From Bacteroidota bacterium (lineage in GTDB: Bacteria; Bacteroidota; Bacteroidia; NS11-12g; UBA955), in NCBI GenBank assembly GCA_963169345.1, contig CAUJCT010000033.1, positions 62,001 to 126,000 of the forward strand: 64,000 nt of DNA, read 5' to 3'. This document shows positions 8,003-18,700 of the stretch, piece by piece (position 1 is the first letter of the stretch; the number at the start of each line of letters is the position of its first letter). The translations under genes and the position numbers were made by a program. The notes beneath the pieces were generated by a model. The model saw nothing but the letters and a program-made list of their open reading frames with translations, ran no database searches and was not told the origin of the DNA.

Positions 8003-10240
8003 ATGAAAAGGATAAGCTTATTAATTTACATTGTTTTTCTTTCAGTTTCAGGGATAAGAGCTCAGTTAAATATAGAGTTCAATAATTATCAATCCCTGAC
8101 TTGCAGTGGTGAAATACCTGAAGATTTTAAAATAGAACTGGATAAGTATGTTCAGGATGCTCAGAATTCTCAAAATTCTATTAAAAAGGATAAAGCTCAA
8201 AATGTTAAATACGCCGAAATATCCAACCATAGTCTTAACAATCTGCTCTACAGTGGTAAAGTACTATATGGAGACCCGCTTTCTCAGTATGTAAACAAAG
8301 TTGCAGATGCGGCACTAATTAAGGATAAGGAACTGCGCAAACAATTGAGGTTTTACATCATGAAGAGCTCAGTTCCCAATGCTTACGCAACGCAAAGAGG
8401 TGTTATTTTTATTACTATGGGATTGTTGGCTCAACTCGAATCAGAAGCTCAACTGGCTTTTGTAATTTGTCATGAAGCCATTCACTTTAAAAACAACCAT
8501 AATATTGAAAGCTATAAACGAAATCAAAATAACAGTGGACGAAATAAAAATGATATGCTGGACGATAGACTCGATTACAGCAAGGAAAATGAACTCGAAG
8601 CCGATAGAGAGGGCTTTAAATTATTTGTAGCAAGTCCTTATGGTACTAAGGAAATTAATAAATTGTTCGATGTGCTGATGTATTCATATTTGCCCTTCGA
8701 TGAAATTAAATTTGACTCAAGTTATTTCAATACCAACTTTATGTACAAATTACCTGGGAAGTATTTCCTCAATAAAGTTGCAGATATTACAGCAGAAGAA
8801 GATGTAGCAGATAGTCTGAGTACGCATCCAAACATCAAACGCAGAAAGCACGCTATAATTCGTTTGATTGAAGAAAAGGGCAAATCGGATGGTGTTTCTT
8901 TCTTTGTTTCTAAAGATGATTTTTTACAGGTTTTACATGCTGCTCGTTGCGAACTGGCCATCATTCATCTTCAGGAAATTGAAACGGAAGATGCTCTGTA
9001 TACCGCCTATTTACTGGAAAAACACTATGGCATGTCACTATTTATTGAAAAAATTAAATCAGCCGCTCTGTACATGATGGCTGTACAAAAATCAGGTGAT
9101 TTGGATCGTTTTAAAAACAGTAAACCAATTAAAGTTGGTGGAAAGGTCAATGAAACAACTGAATATTATTACGACAATATAGAAGGTCAGTCACAATCGG
9201 TTTATTACTTCTCATACAATATTCCTGCATCTGAACTCATGATTCTGGCAGCTCAGATGAACTATTTCAATTACATTAAATATAAAGATGAGTTTTTTGC
9301 AAAACGATTCAATAGTTTACTAAAAAAGCTGATTAAAGTACACAAAATAGATGAAGCCTATTTCAATGATTATTTGCCCTCTGTTGATACTGTTGATATA
9401 GCCTCCACTGATTCATTGGACAATGACTTCAACCAAACCGGAAAAGTGAAGAGAATTAAACAAAGTCGTTCAGTCAACTCAAATTCCGGTTCTGATTACT
9501 ACTATAAATATGCTTTTGCTGAACATACCAATGATAGTATGTATACCGCATCAATGGATGCTTGTATTAATTATGTTAAAAAACAGGAAAGTCAGGAAAA
9601 GGATCCCAACCATAAAAAATATGTATATCAGAAAAATAAGCTGATTATGAAGAATGGATTTGCATTTAACAGTTCTAAACTGGCTATGATTAATCCCTTT
9701 TATACCAAATACAATATCACTTATTATTACGGTACATACAGAATATTTCCAATTAAGGTCAAAGACCCTGATTTTTCGCCTCTCAAAGAAGTTCAAATTG
9801 AAAAGCAATTACGTCAGGCACTCATTGATCAGGCTAAGTTGCTCAATCTGGATTTAACCATTTTGGGTAATGCTGACATGAACTCTATGAATACAAATTT
9901 ATTCAACGATTATCAGCAATTGATGACATGGCTGAGTGAAAGATTGTCGATTGGTACCATCGATGCAATTGGATTCAATGATGATATGATGAAGTCTTAT
10001 GCCGATCAATTTGCCTATCTGGGTACATGCTTCGTTTATAATGCAGATAAAAAACTCAATCTGACTTTTATACTACTTGATTTATATACCGGTGAAATTG
10101 TGATGATTTACGAGATTGAAAAGAAGAGCGGTAAACCTAACAGTGGCTTTGTTAAAAGTCAACTGAGCAAGTATCTCAAACAAGTGCGAACTAGTTCAGA
10201 AAAACTCGAAAAATTAAAAGCAAAATATCAGGTTGAGTAA
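8003..10240 (+). CDS. Exported M48-family metalloprotease with a long C-terminal region
   Basis: This 745-residue protein has a signal peptide of about 21 residues (MKRISLLIYIVFLSVSGIRA). The zinc motif HEAIH is at residues 157-161, and the third ligand is in ENELEADREGF near 195, as in the M48 (BepA/Oma1-like) family. The protease domain covers about 75-290. The remaining 450 residues match nothing I recognise. BepA-type proteases handle misassembled outer-membrane proteins in the periplasm, which is a reasonable but unproven role here. The start at 8003 is chosen because the signal peptide begins there. Confidence 0.85.
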   Translation: MKRISLLIYIVFLSVSGIRAQLNIEFNNYQSLTCSGEIPEDFKIELDKYVQDAQNSQNSIKKDKAQNVKYAEISNHSLNNLLYSGKVLYGDPLSQYVNKVADAALIKDKELRKQLRFYIMKSSVPNAYATQRGVIFITMGLLAQLESEAQLAFVICHEAIHFKNNHNIESYKRNQNNSGRNKNDMLDDRLDYSKENELEADREGFKLFVASPYGTKEINKLFDVLMYSYLPFDEIKFDSSYFNTNFMYKLPGKYFLNKVADITAEEDVADSLSTHPNIKRRKHAIIRLIEEKGKSDGVSFFVSKDDFLQVLHAARCELAIIHLQEIETEDALYTAYLLEKHYGMSLFIEKIKSAALYMMAVQKSGDLDRFKNSKPIKVGGKVNETTEYYYDNIEGQSQSVYYFSYNIPASELMILAAQMNYFNYIKYKDEFFAKRFNSLLKKLIKVHKIDEAYFNDYLPSVDTVDIASTDSLDNDFNQTGKVKRIKQSRSVNSNSGSDYYYKYAFAEHTNDSMYTASMDACINYVKKQESQEKDPNHKKYVYQKNKLIMKNGFAFNSSKLAMINPFYTKYNITYYYGTYRIFPIKVKDPDFSPLKEVQIEKQLRQALIDQAKLLNLDLTILGNADMNSMNTNLFNDYQQLMTWLSERLSIGTIDAIGFNDDMMKSYADQFAYLGTCFVYNADKKLNLTFILLDLYTGEIVMIYEIEKKSGKPNSGFVKSQLSKYLKQVRTSSEKLEKLKAKYQVE

Positions 10241-10317
10241 GCAATTTTTTACTTCAATTTTGTGCCTGAATGCTGTGTAATTTTAATATAGTTATTTTTC
10301 GGTAAACTGAGCAAAGC

Positions 10318-12657
10318 CTAGAAATTAACTCTATAGTTAAAATTCGGAAACAAGCCAAGTTGGTACTGTGTTACAATGTCTTTTCTCAATGGGTCAAAGG
10401 TCTGAATAAAGACATTCTTTCTGTTTGTGATATTTTGAATATCTATAAACCATTCTTGTGTGATTTTTTTGCCACTCCTTCTGTATGTTAGCTTAAAATC
10501 TAGTCTGAAATAAGTGTCAAATTGTTTGTCAAAAGCCTGGTCTTCGAATACAATCTGTTTGTTGTATAACTTCGAATTGACCAAATCTATTGGGGTATAA
10601 CGACGACCACCAGCTACAGAAATTTTAGTGTCAAAGGCCAGTGTGTTTTTCTTGTCGAGTTTCACTTCTTTTCCAAGCAACATATTGTAAATAAATTTAC
10701 CGTTAAACGCAGTGTTTTTCTCAACTCCATTGCTACCTTTGTAACGCGATTCATATAAGGACAATGCATTCAGCATATATAAGCCTTTTGAGAAAGATTT
10801 TTCGAGTGTGAGTTCCAAACCATAGTTTGTGCCGGTGCCATCATTTATTAAACTATCTGTACCAGGTGTATTGAAGTCGGTGCCTTCGTTGATTGCCGAA
10901 TAATAAGATGAATACAAAGTAACAGGCACCTTGTAAACATATTGATAATAGACTTCAGTTTTAATGTTCCAGTTTCTGTTGATTTTATACTCGTAACCGG
11001 CAACTGAATGTATACTTTTTGTAAATCCTAATTGTTTATTGGTGTAAAGTATATCACTGCCAGAATGCGTTTGCAGGAAATACATCTGCATGTTTTGTAT
11101 CTGACTGTGCATACCACTTCCGAAACTTATTTTCTTTTTCTTGCTAAGCAGTTTCACTAATCCAATTCGAGGTTCAACGGCATTGGATGAGTTTAAAGTT
11201 AATTGCTGGTAATGTAAACCGATATTAAGTGTAGTAGTACTTGAGAATCTGAATTTCATATTGGCATAGGCCTGCAATAAATTTGTTGAACCTTCATTGC
11301 TTCTCAAAGATCTGAAACTGTTTTCGAATCGCACACTGTCGTTAAAATTGAAGAACAGATTCTGTGCAATTATGCCTGCTGTAAATTGTTGGGAAGGACT
11401 TATTTTATAATTGTAAGATGAATTGATGACCCATCGGCCCGCTATGGATTTATCTCTGTAAACAGGTACTCTTAAATTGCCTCCAACTGAATCAGCAATA
11501 GTTTGAACACCTGTGTGCGTAACACCTACCGAAGTTTTAATGGACATGCTGGCATTGAGAAAATAGGTGTATGAAGCGCCAACAACAGCCATAGATGTTC
11601 TGTATTTTAAATCCTGATTGCCCGAACTGTAGAAGTTGGTAGAATCGGTATTGTCGGCACTCTCAAAATGGATATTGCTGATGCCTCCAATACCAAAAAT
11701 ATTCAATTCATTTTTGCCAAGAGGAATATGTACTTTAAAACTTAAATCCTGATAATAAGGTATAGCAGTGCCTGTTCCAAAATTCAAGCCCATTTTTTGT
11801 AAGACGGCTAATGTGGAGTATCTGTAATTTATCAGATAAGAGGATTTGTTCTTTATACTTAATGGCCCTTCAGCACCAGCTTCAAATCCGTTAAAACCTA
11901 TCTGGCCGGTGAACTCATGTTTGTTGCGATTGCCATTCCGCATCTGTAAATCGAATACCCCCGAAATTGCATTGCCATACATAGAAGGAAATGCACTGGT
12001 AAGAAAATCAGACTTAGCCAATACATTGTTGTTGAGTATCGTTACAGGGCCACCCGAAGCGCCCATAGCTCCAAAATGGTTGGGATTGGGGATATCAATC
12101 CCATCCATACGCCATAATAATCCCTGTGGTGAGTTCCCTCTGATGATGATATCGTTTCGTGAGTCGTTGTTGCCAACAACACCAGCAAAATTACTAGCCA
12201 TTCTGGCCGGGTCATTTCTGCTGCCGGCAAATCTTCTCGTATCTTCTACGTCAAAAGCTTTGGCACTGATGCTGATATTGGAGTTGTTTAAGCTGCCTCT
12301 CGATTTCCCTTTAATGGTTGCACCTTTCATATCGGTTACGTTTTCAAACAATTCGATATCCAAAACTGTCTCCTTTCCTGACTGGTGCATGATACCCGAA
12401 GCCTGAAACATTTGATAACCGGATAAGCTTGCTTTTATTGAAATCCTGCCGGTAGGAACTTTAGAGATAGCATAGTAACCATTAATATCTGATGTATCTG
12501 AATAGACACCTGTTAAACTGTCTTCAACATCCACTTTAACATTAGAGAGCGGACTTAATGATTGAGCATCAATAACTCGACCTCTTATTGTTTGAGTAAA
12601 TGTTTGTCCGAAAATATTCAGACTAAAAAAGGCTAATGCAAGCAGAAGGGTTTTCAT
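10318..12657 (-). CDS. TonB-dependent outer-membrane receptor with carboxypeptidase-like N-terminal domain
   Basis: This 779-residue protein has a signal peptide of about 18 residues (MKTLLLALAFFSLNIFGQ). An N-terminal carboxypeptidase-regulatory-like beta domain follows (TIRGRVIDAQ to about residue 100), then a plug domain with NDIIIRGNSPQGLLWRMDGIDIPNP, and a 22-strand type barrel ending in a terminal Phe. It belongs to the TonB receptors that lack a SusD partner here. The substrate is unknown. The upstream TTG (12669) is rejected because the signal peptide starts at the ATG at 12657. TTGTTTTG, one base off the -7 consensus, lies 4 nt before that ATG. A Crp/Fnr regulator gene lies 44 bp upstream in the same direction. 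Confidence 0.9.
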   Translation of the reverse strand: MKTLLLALAFFSLNIFGQTFTQTIRGRVIDAQSLSPLSNVKVDVEDSLTGVYSDTSDINGYYAISKVPTGRISIKASLSGYQMFQASGIMHQSGKETVLDIELFENVTDMKGATIKGKSRGSLNNSNISISAKAFDVEDTRRFAGSRNDPARMASNFAGVVGNNDSRNDIIIRGNSPQGLLWRMDGIDIPNPNHFGAMGASGGPVTILNNNVLAKSDFLTSAFPSMYGNAISGVFDLQMRNGNRNKHEFTGQIGFNGFEAGAEGPLSIKNKSSYLINYRYSTLAVLQKMGLNFGTGTAIPYYQDLSFKVHIPLGKNELNIFGIGGISNIHFESADNTDSTNFYSSGNQDLKYRTSMAVVGASYTYFLNASMSIKTSVGVTHTGVQTIADSVGGNLRVPVYRDKSIAGRWVINSSYNYKISPSQQFTAGIIAQNLFFNFNDSVRFENSFRSLRSNEGSTNLLQAYANMKFRFSSTTTLNIGLHYQQLTLNSSNAVEPRIGLVKLLSKKKKISFGSGMHSQIQNMQMYFLQTHSGSDILYTNKQLGFTKSIHSVAGYEYKINRNWNIKTEVYYQYVYKVPVTLYSSYYSAINEGTDFNTPGTDSLINDGTGTNYGLELTLEKSFSKGLYMLNALSLYESRYKGSNGVEKNTAFNGKFIYNMLLGKEVKLDKKNTLAFDTKISVAGGRRYTPIDLVNSKLYNKQIVFEDQAFDKQFDTYFRLDFKLTYRRSGKKITQEWFIDIQNITNRKNVFIQTFDPLRKDIVTQYQLGLFPNFNYRVNF

Positions 12658-12701
12658 ACTGCAAAACAAAGTCAGCCGTGTGATACTACAATTAACAAAT
12701 G

Positions 12702-13280
12702 TTAAGAATTGCGCAATCCGTTTCTTATTCTGCTGAGACTTTGTGGCGTTATACCCAGATAAGTCGCGATATGTTCGAGTTTTACCAGATGTAAAAGTTT
12801 AGGATGTTTTTCGATTAAATGCAGATATCTGTCTTTGGCCGATAAGGTGAGGAGTAAAATTTCCCTCTCTTCCTTAAATGCAAGATAAAGTTCAGCATTG
12901 ATACGTCCCAATCGCTCTCCGGTATGTGAAATGCTATACAAATCCTGAAGATTCTGATACGACATGCGGTATGAAAATATGGGCTCCAATGCTTCCACAC
13001 TCACCAAAGAAGGTTTCTGAGAAATAAAGGATGCATAACTGCTGCAAAAGGTATTTTCTGAAGAGAATGAAACGGAATAATCGTTCATGTCTTTATCACA
13101 GGTGTACATACGCGCAGTACCTTTGACTATAAATGTTAGATATCTCTCTATCTCACCTTGTCTTAATATCAATTCACCTTTATCGTATTGTCTCTCTTCA
13201 AGTTTGCTGCTAAATAATTCCCATTCCTCATCTTTCAATACAGCTTGTCTGTCGAATACCTGTCGGATGAACGTCTTCAT
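12702..13280 (-). CDS. Crp/Fnr-family cyclic-nucleotide-binding-domain regulator
   Basis: This 192-residue protein has an N-terminal cNMP-binding fold (KGELILRQGEIERYLTFIVKGTARMY, about residues 34-59) and a C-terminal winged helix. The helix-turn-helix IATYLGITPQSLSRIRNGL is near residues 171-189. It lacks an Fnr-type N-terminal Cys cluster, so it is not an oxygen sensor of that class. The start at 13280 is preferred over the TTG at 13289 because TAAGTTTG ends 6 nt before it. It may control the adjacent TonB receptor, which lies just downstream, but no operator could be defined. Confidence 0.88.
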   Translation of the reverse strand: MKTFIRQVFDRQAVLKDEEWELFSSKLEERQYDKGELILRQGEIERYLTFIVKGTARMYTCDKDMNDYSVSFSSENTFCSSYASFISQKPSLVSVEALEPIFSYRMSYQNLQDLYSISHTGERLGRINAELYLAFKEEREILLLTLSAKDRYLHLIEKHPKLLHLVKLEHIATYLGITPQSLSRIRNGLRNS

Positions 13281-13286
13281 ACACTT

Positions 13287-13294
13287 CAAACTTA
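13287..13294 (-). promoter_or_regulatory. -7 promoter box (TAAGTTTG on minus strand), 6 nt before the Crp/Fnr ATG
   Basis: On the minus strand TAAGTTTG is followed by AAGTGT and then ATG. The spacing predicts a transcript beginning at the start codon. Confidence 0.65.
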
Positions 13295-13352
13295 GTACTT
13301 TCTATTGGAATTTAAATTTCGATTAGTCGAATTAAATGGCGAATTCACACCC

Positions 13353-15230
13353 TTACTTTTTCAATTTGTTGTTTAACAAACCATTGATATAAATCTGGTA
13401 TTTAGCTTGAAGAATTGTGTCCAGTTGTTGTTTGTGTTTGTATTCTTCAGGACTTAACTTAAAAATAATCTTAGAGTTGGGCGTGTATTTAGGTTGTATA
13501 TGCATTACCGAACTGCCATTGGGATATCGTCGTATACATCTCGGATAATCGATTAACTGAACCAGTCCATTGTCATAATTAATGGCAGTCCTGTGTTCGC
13601 CGGAAAACAAACTTCTTCCGAAGGAAAAGAAAGATTCTTTGATGCCTGCCATACTTAACACTGTTGGCATTATATCTGGATGAGATGCTGTAATGGAATC
13701 ATTGATGCCAGCTTTAATTAGCCCCGGTGCATATATCATTAGTGGAATTTCATATTTGCCCGTTGGCGTATAAAAATATTCGTTTCGACTATGAGAAGGA
13801 TGATCGGCAGTGATTATAAAGATAGTGTTTTGTGGTAGTTTGCTTTTCCAGATAGTTTGAAAAAAACGTCTTAAAGCATAATCGGTGTATTGAACTGATT
13901 TATGAATTGGCAGTTCTGAAGCAGTAAAAATTGATTTGTAACGATCAGGTATCTGATAAGGATCGTGGGAAGTAAGGGTAAATACTGAACTGAAAAACGG
14001 ACCTTTCTTTTTTAGAAGTTCTCCGGCATAGTATTGAAGATATTCTTCATCCCAAATACCCCAGTGCCCGTCAAAATCTTTTTTAGAGGCAGGATATTCG
14101 TTCATACCATAATAGCTGATTGGTCCTGAAATTTTAAGAAAATTATCAAATCCCATTGAACCATTCCTTGCACCATAGTAAAACGAACAATCATAACCCT
14201 GCTTTGAAAGATAATAATGTATACCATGGATGGTGTTGCTTTGGAAGGTGCTGTTTATATAAGGCACTTCGAGCAGAGAAGGAATTGAAGCAAAAATGGC
14301 AGGAATACTTTCCATTGAAGTCGTGCCGCTGCTGTATGTATTTGGGAAAACCAGAGAGAGACCGGCCAGACTATCGAGGAAAGGGGTAAATCTTTTTTCT
14401 TTATTCAGGAAACCACAATAGTCGCGACCAAAACTCTCGAGAATAATGAGTACAATATTAGGTTGACTTTTAAAAGAGGGAGAGACAGTTTGAACCGGGT
14501 TAAAAACAGAAAGTGCTTTTTCATCCGTTAACCAATCAATTTGTTTGGGCGTTCGGGTGCTGTAGGACGTAATTATTTGCGTTGGAGAATTGATACAGGC
14601 TGATACCCATCTGGAATCGACGAATGAGGCAGCATCAAAACTTCTGAGAGGTTTAACAGATACACTGCCTCTGGCACCCAGGAAAAGGAGAGCTGCAACA
14701 ATAACAAATGCAGAAATAGAAGAGGGGAGGCTGACGGAAACGTACCCTTCAGGGCCTTTTGGATAAATTTTATATATTAGGAAGACAAAAGCCAGGAGAA
14801 TCAGAAGTAACCACCAGTAATTAAGTATATAGGAAGAGATGGGGTTGGAGGGGTCAGACATCAGTTCAAAGAGTTCGATACCACTTCTTCGGGTTTTAAT
14901 TTTGAAGAACTCCATATCAATCAGATTGAGCAGAACTATGAGCGAGAGACCTAGAGTAAATAGGATTCGCATTATTAATTGTCTGGATTTCAGATTGATT
15001 TTAAAAGGAACCAGACTTAAAAGGTGAAAAGGGGCGAGGAAATAGACCAGAGCTTGTACATCAAATAGGACACCCCAAAACAGCACAAGAGGTATTTGGT
15101 CCATTGGAGCACCATTAAAGTAGGGAAAAAGGTATGAAATGAACAGAATGCGACAAACAGAGAGAACGAGGAGGGCAAAAAGGGATCTTTTGAGCCAGAC
15201 AAAAAGGTAATTTGCTTTCGTAAATTTCAT
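13353..15230 (-). CDS. LTA-synthase-family membrane sulfatase/phosphotransferase
   Basis: This 625-residue protein has five or so N-terminal membrane helices (to about residue 190) followed by an external alkaline-phosphatase-superfamily domain. [13 protein letters not shown] is near 258, [14 protein letters not shown] near 300 carries the expected Thr nucleophile, and [13 protein letters not shown] is a metal-binding block. In this family the domain transfers phosphoglycerol or phosphoethanolamine to envelope glycans; true lipoteichoic acid is not expected in a Bacteroidota cell. The start at 15230 is chosen because the membrane segments begin there. The 15293 start would run into the rpsL promoter. 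Confidence 0.85.
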   Translation of the reverse strand: MKFTKANYLFVWLKRSLFALLVLSVCRILFISYLFPYFNGAPMDQIPLVLFWGVLFDVQALVYFLAPFHLLSLVPFKINLKSRQLIMRILFTLGLSLIVLLNLIDMEFFKIKTRRSGIELFELMSDPSNPISSYILNYWWLLLILLAFVFLIYKIYPKGPEGYVSVSLPSSISAFVIVAALLFLGARGSVSVKPLRSFDAASFVDSRWVSACINSPTQIITSYSTRTPKQIDWLTDEKALSVFNPVQTVSPSFKSQPNIVLIILESFGRDYCGFLNKEKRFTPFLDSLAGLSLVFPNTYSSGTTSMESIPAIFASIPSLLEVPYINSTFQSNTIHGIHYYLSKQGYDCSFYYGARNGSMGFDNFLKISGPISYYGMNEYPASKKDFDGHWGIWDEEYLQYYAGELLKKKGPFFSSVFTLTSHDPYQIPDRYKSIFTASELPIHKSVQYTDYALRRFFQTIWKSKLPQNTIFIITADHPSHSRNEYFYTPTGKYEIPLMIYAPGLIKAGINDSITASHPDIMPTVLSMAGIKESFFSFGRSLFSGEHRTAINYDNGLVQLIDYPRCIRRYPNGSSVMHIQPKYTPNSKIIFKLSPEEYKHKQQLDTILQAKYQIYINGLLNNKLKK

Positions 15231-15295
15231 TATCAACACTGCAAAAATGCAGAACAGATGTGGTAATTCTAAATATTTTAGAAAATTTTCCATAT

Positions 15296-15330
15296 TATCT
15301 TTGTGGATTTAAAAAAAACGACTACTTTTG
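15296..15330 (+). promoter_or_regulatory. Two tandem -7 boxes upstream of the rpsL operon
   Basis: TATCTTTG (15296-15303) and TACTTTTG (15323-15330), the second followed by CAG, both fit TAnnTTTG. The second lies 40 nt before the rpsL ATG and is the better placed; the first may be a second start site 27 bp upstream. Confidence 0.65.
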
Positions 15331-15370
15331 CAGTCCTTTTTACAAAAAAAGAATTAGTTTATTAAGAATT

Positions 15371-15775
15371 ATGCCAACCATACAACAATTGGTGAGAAAG
15401 GGGCGACAAACCTTGAAATTTAAGAGCAAATCTCCAGCTCTTGATTCTTGTCCGCAAAGGCGCGGTGTTTGCACTCGTGTATACACTACCACCCCTAAGA
15501 AGCCAAATTCAGCAATGCGTAAAGTAGCGCGTGTCCGTTTGACTAACACAAAAGAAGTGAATGCTTATATCCCAGGTGAAGGCCACAACCTTCAGGAGCA
15601 CTCTATCGTACTCGTAAGAGGAGGTAGGGTTAAAGACCTTCCGGGAGTACGTTATCACATCGTACGTGGAGCACTCGACACTGCAGGTGTGGAAGGTAGA
15701 AACCAAAGAAGAAGTAAATACGGCACCAAGAGACCTAAAGCAAAAGCAGGCGCTGATGCTAAAGGCAAAAAATAA
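15371..15775 (+). CDS. rpsL: 30S ribosomal protein uS12
   Basis: A 134-residue protein with normal uS12 sequence. The start MPTIQQ at 15371 is chosen because that is the family N terminus; the frame is open 111 bases upstream, but that part overlaps the promoters. The decoding-site loops TPKKPNSA (Lys43, Lys44) and [13 protein letters not shown] (Lys88) carry the wild-type lysines, so no streptomycin-resistance change is seen. First gene of the long translation operon, 12 bp before rpsG. Confidence 0.97.
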   Translation: MPTIQQLVRKGRQTLKFKSKSPALDSCPQRRGVCTRVYTTTPKKPNSAMRKVARVRLTNTKEVNAYIPGEGHNLQEHSIVLVRGGRVKDLPGVRYHIVRGALDTAGVEGRNQRRSKYGTKRPKAKAGADAKGKK

Positions 15776-15787
15776 GGATAAGTATCA

Positions 15788-16258
15788 ATGAGAAAAGCAA
15801 AAGCAAAACGCAGAATTTTATTACCTGACCCAAAGTTTAATGACGTAATGGTAACCCGTTTCGTTAACAACATGATGTACGATGGTAAAAAAAGTGTAGC
15901 ATTCAACATTTTCTACGACGCTATTGATCTAGTTGAAAAGAAAATTACCGAAGAACCTGGTATCGAGACTTGGAAAAAAGCCTTGAACAATGTAATGCCA
16001 ATGGTTGAGGTAAAAGCAAGAAGAGTAGGTGGAGCAACATTCCAAATCCCAACTGAAATCGCTCCTGAAAGAAGAGCAGCAATGGGTATCAAATGGATCA
16101 TCTCCTATTCTCGCAAAAGAAACGAAAAATCAATGGCAGAAAAACTTGCAGCTGAGTTCATCGCCGCTTCTAAAGGTGAAGGTGCAACTGTAAAGAAAAA
16201 GGATGATACGCACAAAATGGCTGAAGCCAATAAAGCGTTTGCACACTTTAAAGCATAA
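15788..16258 (+). CDS. rpsG: 30S ribosomal protein uS7
   Basis: A 156-residue uS7, the primary 16S rRNA binder of the small-subunit head. It has MRKAKAKRR at the N terminus and RRVGGATFQIPTEI in the middle. It lies between rpsL and fusA, the classic str-operon order, and ends at the SD-like AAGGAG of fusA. Confidence 0.97.
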   Translation: MRKAKAKRRILLPDPKFNDVMVTRFVNNMMYDGKKSVAFNIFYDAIDLVEKKITEEPGIETWKKALNNVMPMVEVKARRVGGATFQIPTEIAPERRAAMGIKWIISYSRKRNEKSMAEKLAAEFIAASKGEGATVKKKDDTHKMAEANKAFAHFKA

Positions 16259-16262
16259 GGAG
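16257..16262 (+). promoter_or_regulatory. Shine-Dalgarno site AAGGAG before fusA
   Basis: AAGGAG is 6 nt before the fusA ATG and overlaps the rpsG stop codon. SD sites are uncommon elsewhere in this window, so it is worth noting. Confidence 0.5.
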
Positions 16263-16268
16263 ATTTAA

Positions 16269-18380
16269 ATGTCAAGAGATTTAAAATTCACGAGAAATAT
16301 AGGTATTGCCGCGCACATCGATGCAGGTAAAACTACTACCACCGAGCGTATTCTCTATTACGCCGGGGTTAACCATAAAATCGGTGAGGTTCACGATGGT
16401 GCCGCTACTATGGACTGGATGGCACAGGAGCAGGAAAGAGGTATCACTATCACTTCAGCTGCTACTACAGTTTTCTGGAACTACAGAGGCAACTCTTACC
16501 ACATCAACATCATCGATACCCCTGGTCACGTTGACTTTACCGTAGAGGTTAACCGCTCTCTTCGTGTATTGGACGGTCTGGTGTTCCTTTTTAGCGCAGT
16601 TGACGGTGTTGAACCTCAATCTGAAACTAACTGGAGACTGGCCAACAATTATAATGTTCCAAGAATCGGTTTCGTAAATAAAATGGACCGCTCTGGTGCC
16701 GACTTCCTTAACGTTGTTAAACAAGTTAAAGAAATGCTGGGCTCTAACGCTGTGCCTCTTCAATTGCCAATCGGCGCCGAAGATAACTTCAAAGGTGTGG
16801 TTGACCTGATTAACTTCAGAGGTATGGTGTGGAACGAGGAAGATAAAGGAATGACTTATAAAGAAGTTCCAATTCCTGACGATATGAAAGAAGAAGCTGA
16901 AATGTGGAGAGAAAAACTCCTTGAAGCTGTTTCTGAATACGACGACAAATTAATGGAGAAGTTCTTCGAAGATCCTAACTCTATCACTGAAAGAGAAATT
17001 CTGGATGCTTTGAGAGCTGCCTGTTTGGATATGAGCATCGTACCTATGGTATGTGGTTCTTCATTCAAAAATAAAGGTGTACAAACCATGCTCGACCTGG
17101 TAATGGAATTGATGCCTAGCCCTCTTGACAAACAAGAGACTACCGGTACAAATCCTAATACTGATGAGCCTGTAACACGTAAACCTGATTACAACGAGCC
17201 TTTCACTGCTCTTGCATTTAAGATCGCTACTGACCCTTATGTTGGTCGTCTGGCTTTCATGAGAGCATACTCTGGTAAATTGGATGCAGGTTCTTATGTA
17301 TTGAACACCAGAAGCGGAAATAAAGAGAGAATTTCTCGTATTTTCCAAATGCACGCTAACAAACAAAATCCAATCGAATTCTTAGGTGCCGGTGATATCG
17401 GTGCAGCGGTTGGTTTTAAAGATATCAAAACCGGTGATACTTTGTGCGATGAGAAACACCCAATAGTTCTTGAATCTATGGTGTTCCCTGAGCCAGTTAT
17501 CGGTTTGGCCATCGAACCAAAAACTCAGGCTGACGTCGACAGACTCGGTGTAGGTTTAGGTAAACTGGCTGAAGAAGATCCGACTTTCAGAGTAAAAACG
17601 GACGAAGAAACCGGTCAGACTGTAATCTCCGGTATGGGTGAGCTTCACTTGGAAATCATCGTGGACAGATTGAAACGTGAATTCAAAGTAGAAGTTAACC
17701 AGGGTGCTCCTCAGGTAGCTTATAAAGAAGCCATCAAAGGTAAATGCACTCACAGAGAAACCTTCAAAAAACAAACAGGTGGTAGAGGTAAATTCGCTGA
17801 TATCCAGTTTGAAATCAGTGCAGTTGACGCAGACTTCACAGGTGAAGGCCTTCAGTTTGTAAACGAAGTAGTGGGTGGTGCAATTCCGCGTGAATTCATC
17901 CCTTCTGTTCAGAAAGGTTTTGCTGAAGCAATGAAGAACGGTGTATTGGCAGGTTACCCAATCGATAAGATGAAGGTGAGATTGTTCGATGGATCGTTCC
18001 ACGCAGTTGACTCTGACTCATTGTCATTCGAAATTTGTGCTAAGTCAGGTTTCAGAGAGGCAGCTCCAAAAGCTACTCCAATCCTGATGGAACCAATCAT
18101 GAAGCTTGAAGTATTGACTCCGGCAGATTATATGGGAGATGTTCAGGGTGACTTGAACAGAAGAAGAGGTATGCTGGAAGGTATAGATGAAAGAGCAGGT
18201 TCACAGGTTATCAAAGCCAAAGTGCCACTTTCAGAAATGTTTGGATACGTTACTTCATTACGTACCATCACTTCAGGTAGAGCATCATCAACAATGGAGT
18301 TCGACCACTACGAGGAAGTTCCTCGCGCAATGGCCGAAGAAGTAATTAAAAAAGTAAAGGGACAAAAAGCTAACGCATAA
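16269..18380 (+). CDS. fusA: Elongation factor G
   Basis: A 703-residue five-domain translocase GTPase, full length. G1 [12 protein letters not shown] is near residue 15, DTPGHVDF near 83 and NKMDRSGAD near 137. Domain IV tip residues are present in [15 protein letters not shown] moves tRNAs and mRNA after peptide bond formation. tuf does not follow; rpsJ begins 6 bp later, as usual in Bacteroidota. Confidence 0.97.
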   Translation: MSRDLKFTRNIGIAAHIDAGKTTTTERILYYAGVNHKIGEVHDGAATMDWMAQEQERGITITSAATTVFWNYRGNSYHINIIDTPGHVDFTVEVNRSLRVLDGLVFLFSAVDGVEPQSETNWRLANNYNVPRIGFVNKMDRSGADFLNVVKQVKEMLGSNAVPLQLPIGAEDNFKGVVDLINFRGMVWNEEDKGMTYKEVPIPDDMKEEAEMWREKLLEAVSEYDDKLMEKFFEDPNSITEREILDALRAACLDMSIVPMVCGSSFKNKGVQTMLDLVMELMPSPLDKQETTGTNPNTDEPVTRKPDYNEPFTALAFKIATDPYVGRLAFMRAYSGKLDAGSYVLNTRSGNKERISRIFQMHANKQNPIEFLGAGDIGAAVGFKDIKTGDTLCDEKHPIVLESMVFPEPVIGLAIEPKTQADVDRLGVGLGKLAEEDPTFRVKTDEETGQTVISGMGELHLEIIVDRLKREFKVEVNQGAPQVAYKEAIKGKCTHRETFKKQTGGRGKFADIQFEISAVDADFTGEGLQFVNEVVGGAIPREFIPSVQKGFAEAMKNGVLAGYPIDKMKVRLFDGSFHAVDSDSLSFEICAKSGFREAAPKATPILMEPIMKLEVLTPADYMGDVQGDLNRRRGMLEGIDERAGSQVIKAKVPLSEMFGYVTSLRTITSGRASSTMEFDHYEEVPRAMAEEVIKKVKGQKANA

Positions 18381-18386
18381 AAAGCA

Positions 18387-18695
18387 ATGGTAACTCAGAA
18401 AATAAGAATTAAGTTGCGTTCACACGATCACAACCTGATTGACAAATCAGCAGAGAAGATCGTCAAGTCTGTAAAAGCGACTGGCGCGGTAGTCAGCGGA
18501 CCAATTCCACTGCCAACCAACAAGAAGATCTTCACAGTATTGAGATCACCACACGTTAACAAGAAGGCCAGAGAGCAGTTCCAACTGTGCTCATACAAGC
18601 GTCTTCTGGATATTCACAGCTCAACTGCAAAAACAGTAGAAGCATTAATGAAATTGGAACTTCCAAGTGGAGTGGACGTTGAAATTAAAGTATAA
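18387..18695 (+). CDS. rpsJ: 30S ribosomal protein uS10
   Basis: A 102-residue uS10 ([15 protein letters not shown] at the start, [12 protein letters not shown] in the loop). It opens the S10 part of the operon 6 bp after fusA. In other bacteria uS10 also acts as NusE in antitermination. Confidence 0.97.
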   Translation: MVTQKIRIKLRSHDHNLIDKSAEKIVKSVKATGAVVSGPIPLPTNKKIFTVLRSPHVNKKAREQFQLCSYKRLLDIHSSTAKTVEALMKLELPSGVDVEIKV

Positions 18696-18700
18696 CAGAC

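Noticed and set aside
11846..12406. 186-residue frame on the + strand inside the TonB receptor gene
   Set aside because: It is antisense to a clear receptor gene, has no promoter or signal, and matches nothing.
13353..15230. True lipoteichoic acid synthase
   Set aside because: The fold matches, but Gram-negative Bacteroidota do not make lipoteichoic acid, so a phosphoglycerol- or phosphoethanolamine-type transferase is the safer call.
15260..15370. Extended N terminus of uS12
   Set aside because: The frame is open upstream but the added 37 residues match no uS12 and would run through the promoters; MPTIQQ at 15371 is the family start.
18380..18387. Missing tuf gene as a deletion
   Set aside because: No tuf between fusA and rpsJ is the normal arrangement in Bacteroidota; it is not a loss.
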